This document shows positions 62,861 to 64,000 of a stretch of DNA of 64,000 nucleotides, piece after piece. How positions within the stretch are numbered: the first letter of the stretch is position 1; each line of letters opens with the position of its first letter. Source of the stretch: CAYUVA01 sp964448115 [NCBI: uncultured bacterium] (GTDB taxonomy: Bacteria; CAYUVA01); NCBI GenBank assembly GCA_964448115.1, contig CAYUVA010000007.1, positions 44,424 through 108,423 of the forward strand, given 5' to 3'. Made by a program: the position numbers and the translations under genes. The notes below the pieces were generated by a model. That model saw only the letters and a program-made list of their open reading frames with translations. It searched no databases and had not been told where the DNA came from.

Positions 62861-64000
62861 TCACTCCGGTGGGGGACCGGTGTTCCCATCCGCATCGGTC
62901 TTGATAAGATAGACATCAGTACAACCAGCGCCATAAGACTCTGTATAACCAGCGATTATATATCCCCCATCCGTGGTCTGGGCCACGCTATAGCCTTCAT
63001 CATACATACTTCCTCCGAATGTCTTCTGCCAGAGCATATTTCCATTAGCATCGGTCTTGATAAGATAGACATCACCAGTAAAAAATAAAAAACCATCATA
63101 TGAACCAGCGATTATATATCCCCCATCCGTGGTTTGGGCCACGCTGTAGCCTTCATCCGAATTACTTCCCCCGAAGGTCTTCTGCCAAAGCATATTCCCC
63201 GAAGCATCCGTCTTGATTAGATAGACATCAGCAGAACCTGCGCCATAAGAATATGTAGAACCAGCGACTATATATCCCCCATCCGTGGTCTGGGCGACGC
63301 TATAGCCTTTATCCAAACTACTTCCCCCGAATGTCTTCTGCCAGAGCATATTCCCCGAAGCATCCGTCTTGATAAGATAGACATCACCTCCAGCAATTAA
63401 ATAACTATCATACAAACCAGCGATTATATATCCTCCATCCGTGGTCTGGACGACGCTATAGCCTTTATCTTCATCACTTCCCCCGAAGGTCTTCTGCCAG
63501 AGCATATTCCCCGAAGCATCCGTCTTGATAAGATAGACATCAAAATTACCTGCGCCATAAGACCATGTTTCACTAGCGATTATATATCCCCCATCCGTGG
63601 TTTGGGCCACGCTATTGCCACAATCAAAATCACTTCCCCCGAAGGTCTTCTGCCAGAGCATATTCCCCGAAGCATCGGTCTTGATAAGATAGACATCAGC
63701 AAAACCTGCGCCATAAGACCCTGTATAACCAGCGATTATATATCCCCCATCCGTGGTCTGGGCCACGCTTCTGCCTTCATCCCAACTTCTTCCCCCGAAT
63801 GTCTTCTGCCAGAGCATATTCCCCGAAGCATCCGTCTTGATAAGATAGACATCATCGTTACCTGCGCCATAAGAAGATGTAGTACCAGCGATAATATATC
63901 CCCCATCCGTGGTCTGGGCCACGCTATAGCCTTTATCTTCATCACTTCCCCCGAAGGTCTTCTGCCAGGGGTTGGGATCATAAGTCGGTGTTGATGTAGG
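62861..64000 (-). CDS. Secreted seven-repeat beta-propeller-like protein after a TPT linker, partial
   Basis: The frame is open to the window edge, so the N-terminus is missing. The visible part starts in a linker reading PTSTPTYDPNP. Then come seven tandem repeats of exactly 52 residues (156 bases), each of the form WQKTFGGS-x4-G-x-SVAQTTDGGYIIAG-x8-DVYLIKTDASGNML. Seven repeats could close a seven-bladed propeller. Variation is confined to a few residues after FGG and about eight after IIAG. The last repeat ends GNTGPPPE and stops, without the GGY-DTR domain found in the other TPT proteins. The family is common in secreted proteins of uncultured bacteria and archaea; its ligand is unknown. 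Confidence 0.75.
   Translation of the reverse strand, partial: PTSTPTYDPNPWQKTFGGSDEDKGYSVAQTTDGGYIIAGTTSSYGAGNDDVYLIKTDASGNMLWQKTFGGRSWDEGRSVAQTTDGGYIIAGYTGSYGAGFADVYLIKTDASGNMLWQKTFGGSDFDCGNSVAQTTDGGYIIASETWSYGAGNFDVYLIKTDASGNMLWQKTFGGSDEDKGYSVVQTTDGGYIIAGLYDSYLIAGGDVYLIKTDASGNMLWQKTFGGSSLDKGYSVAQTTDGGYIVAGSTYSYGAGSADVYLIKTDASGNMLWQKTFGGSNSDEGYSVAQTTDGGYIIAGSYDGFLFFTGDVYLIKTDANGNMLWQKTFGGSMYDEGYSVAQTTDGGYIIAGYTESYGAGCTDVYLIKTDADGNTGPPPE

Noticed and set aside
63602-63994. Plus-strand frame antisense to the 52-residue repeats
   Set aside because: It exists only because the repeat period is a multiple of three; the minus-strand frame is the protein.
62861-64000. CRISPR-like array
   Set aside because: The 156-base period is far too long, there are no short identical repeats with unique spacers, and the repeat is coding.

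Overview
The window looks like chromosomal DNA from an uncultured Gram-negative bacterium of a candidate-phylum type. Evidence for a two-membrane cell: type II secretion pseudopilus genes (2.7-8.0 kb), an ExbB-ExbD-ExbD-TonB set (33.8-36.1 kb), an SPFH lipoprotein, and several large secreted proteins with threonine/proline-rich TPT linkers. The ATP synthase operon has two b-type subunit genes and lacks the a and c subunit genes, an arrangement known from Desulfobacterota and several candidate phyla. Base composition looks moderate and even. I see no insertion sequence, prophage, rRNA or CRISPR. The phylum cannot be settled by eye.

Layout. 0-2.6 kb: the N-terminal part of a subtilisin-like protease, mtnA and coaD. 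2.7-12.3 kb: a leftward run of DUF4412 protein, pgk, a polytopic membrane protein and gspI-J-K-E-F. 12.4-13.7 kb: secreted TPT-linker protein 1. 13.9-21.8 kb: a glycosyltransferase/phosphoglycosyl transferase fusion, a penicillin-binding protein, accA and a GT-C-like membrane protein. A hairpin repeat and a parS-like palindrome lie at 16.5-16.7 kb. 22.0-28.0 kb: atpF'-F-H-A-G-D-C behind a strong promoter. 28.0-31.6 kb: YjbQ and GAF proteins, a hicBA toxin-antitoxin pair with its own promoter, DUF4416 and a GT39-like protein. 31.7-36.1 kb: two orphan peptide-type ABC ATPases and the exbB-exbD-exbD-tonB set. 36.1-40.3 kb: a leftward larC, presenilin-like membrane protein and pseudokinase run. 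40.5-45.0 kb: tRNA-Leu, tig, clpP, lon. 45.2-53.6 kb: an RND exporter, secreted TPT protein 2, a secreted esterase-like hydrolase and two B12-radical SAM proteins. 53.6-58.7 kb: DUF2804, an alpha/beta hydrolase, two SPFH proteins and an unknown membrane protein. 58.8-64.0 kb: secreted TPT protein 3 (beta-helix plus PQQ propeller), a cluster of extragenic palindromes, and a partial seven-repeat propeller protein that also follows a TPT linker.

How the parts may work together. Central functions (pgk, accA, coaD, ATP synthase, trigger factor, ClpP, Lon) are interleaved with cell-envelope functions. The most distinctive theme is a set of secreted multidomain proteins. Three end in a related roughly 100-residue domain opening with G/A-G-Y-x-D-T-R after a TPT linker, and they share the window with a type II secretion cluster. 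The most unusual single locus is 36.06-40.27 kb. There a nine-helix protein carrying Asp, LGD and PAL motifs of presenilin/signal-peptide-peptidase type sits directly upstream of a membrane-anchored Ser/Thr kinase homologue that has lost its catalytic aspartate.
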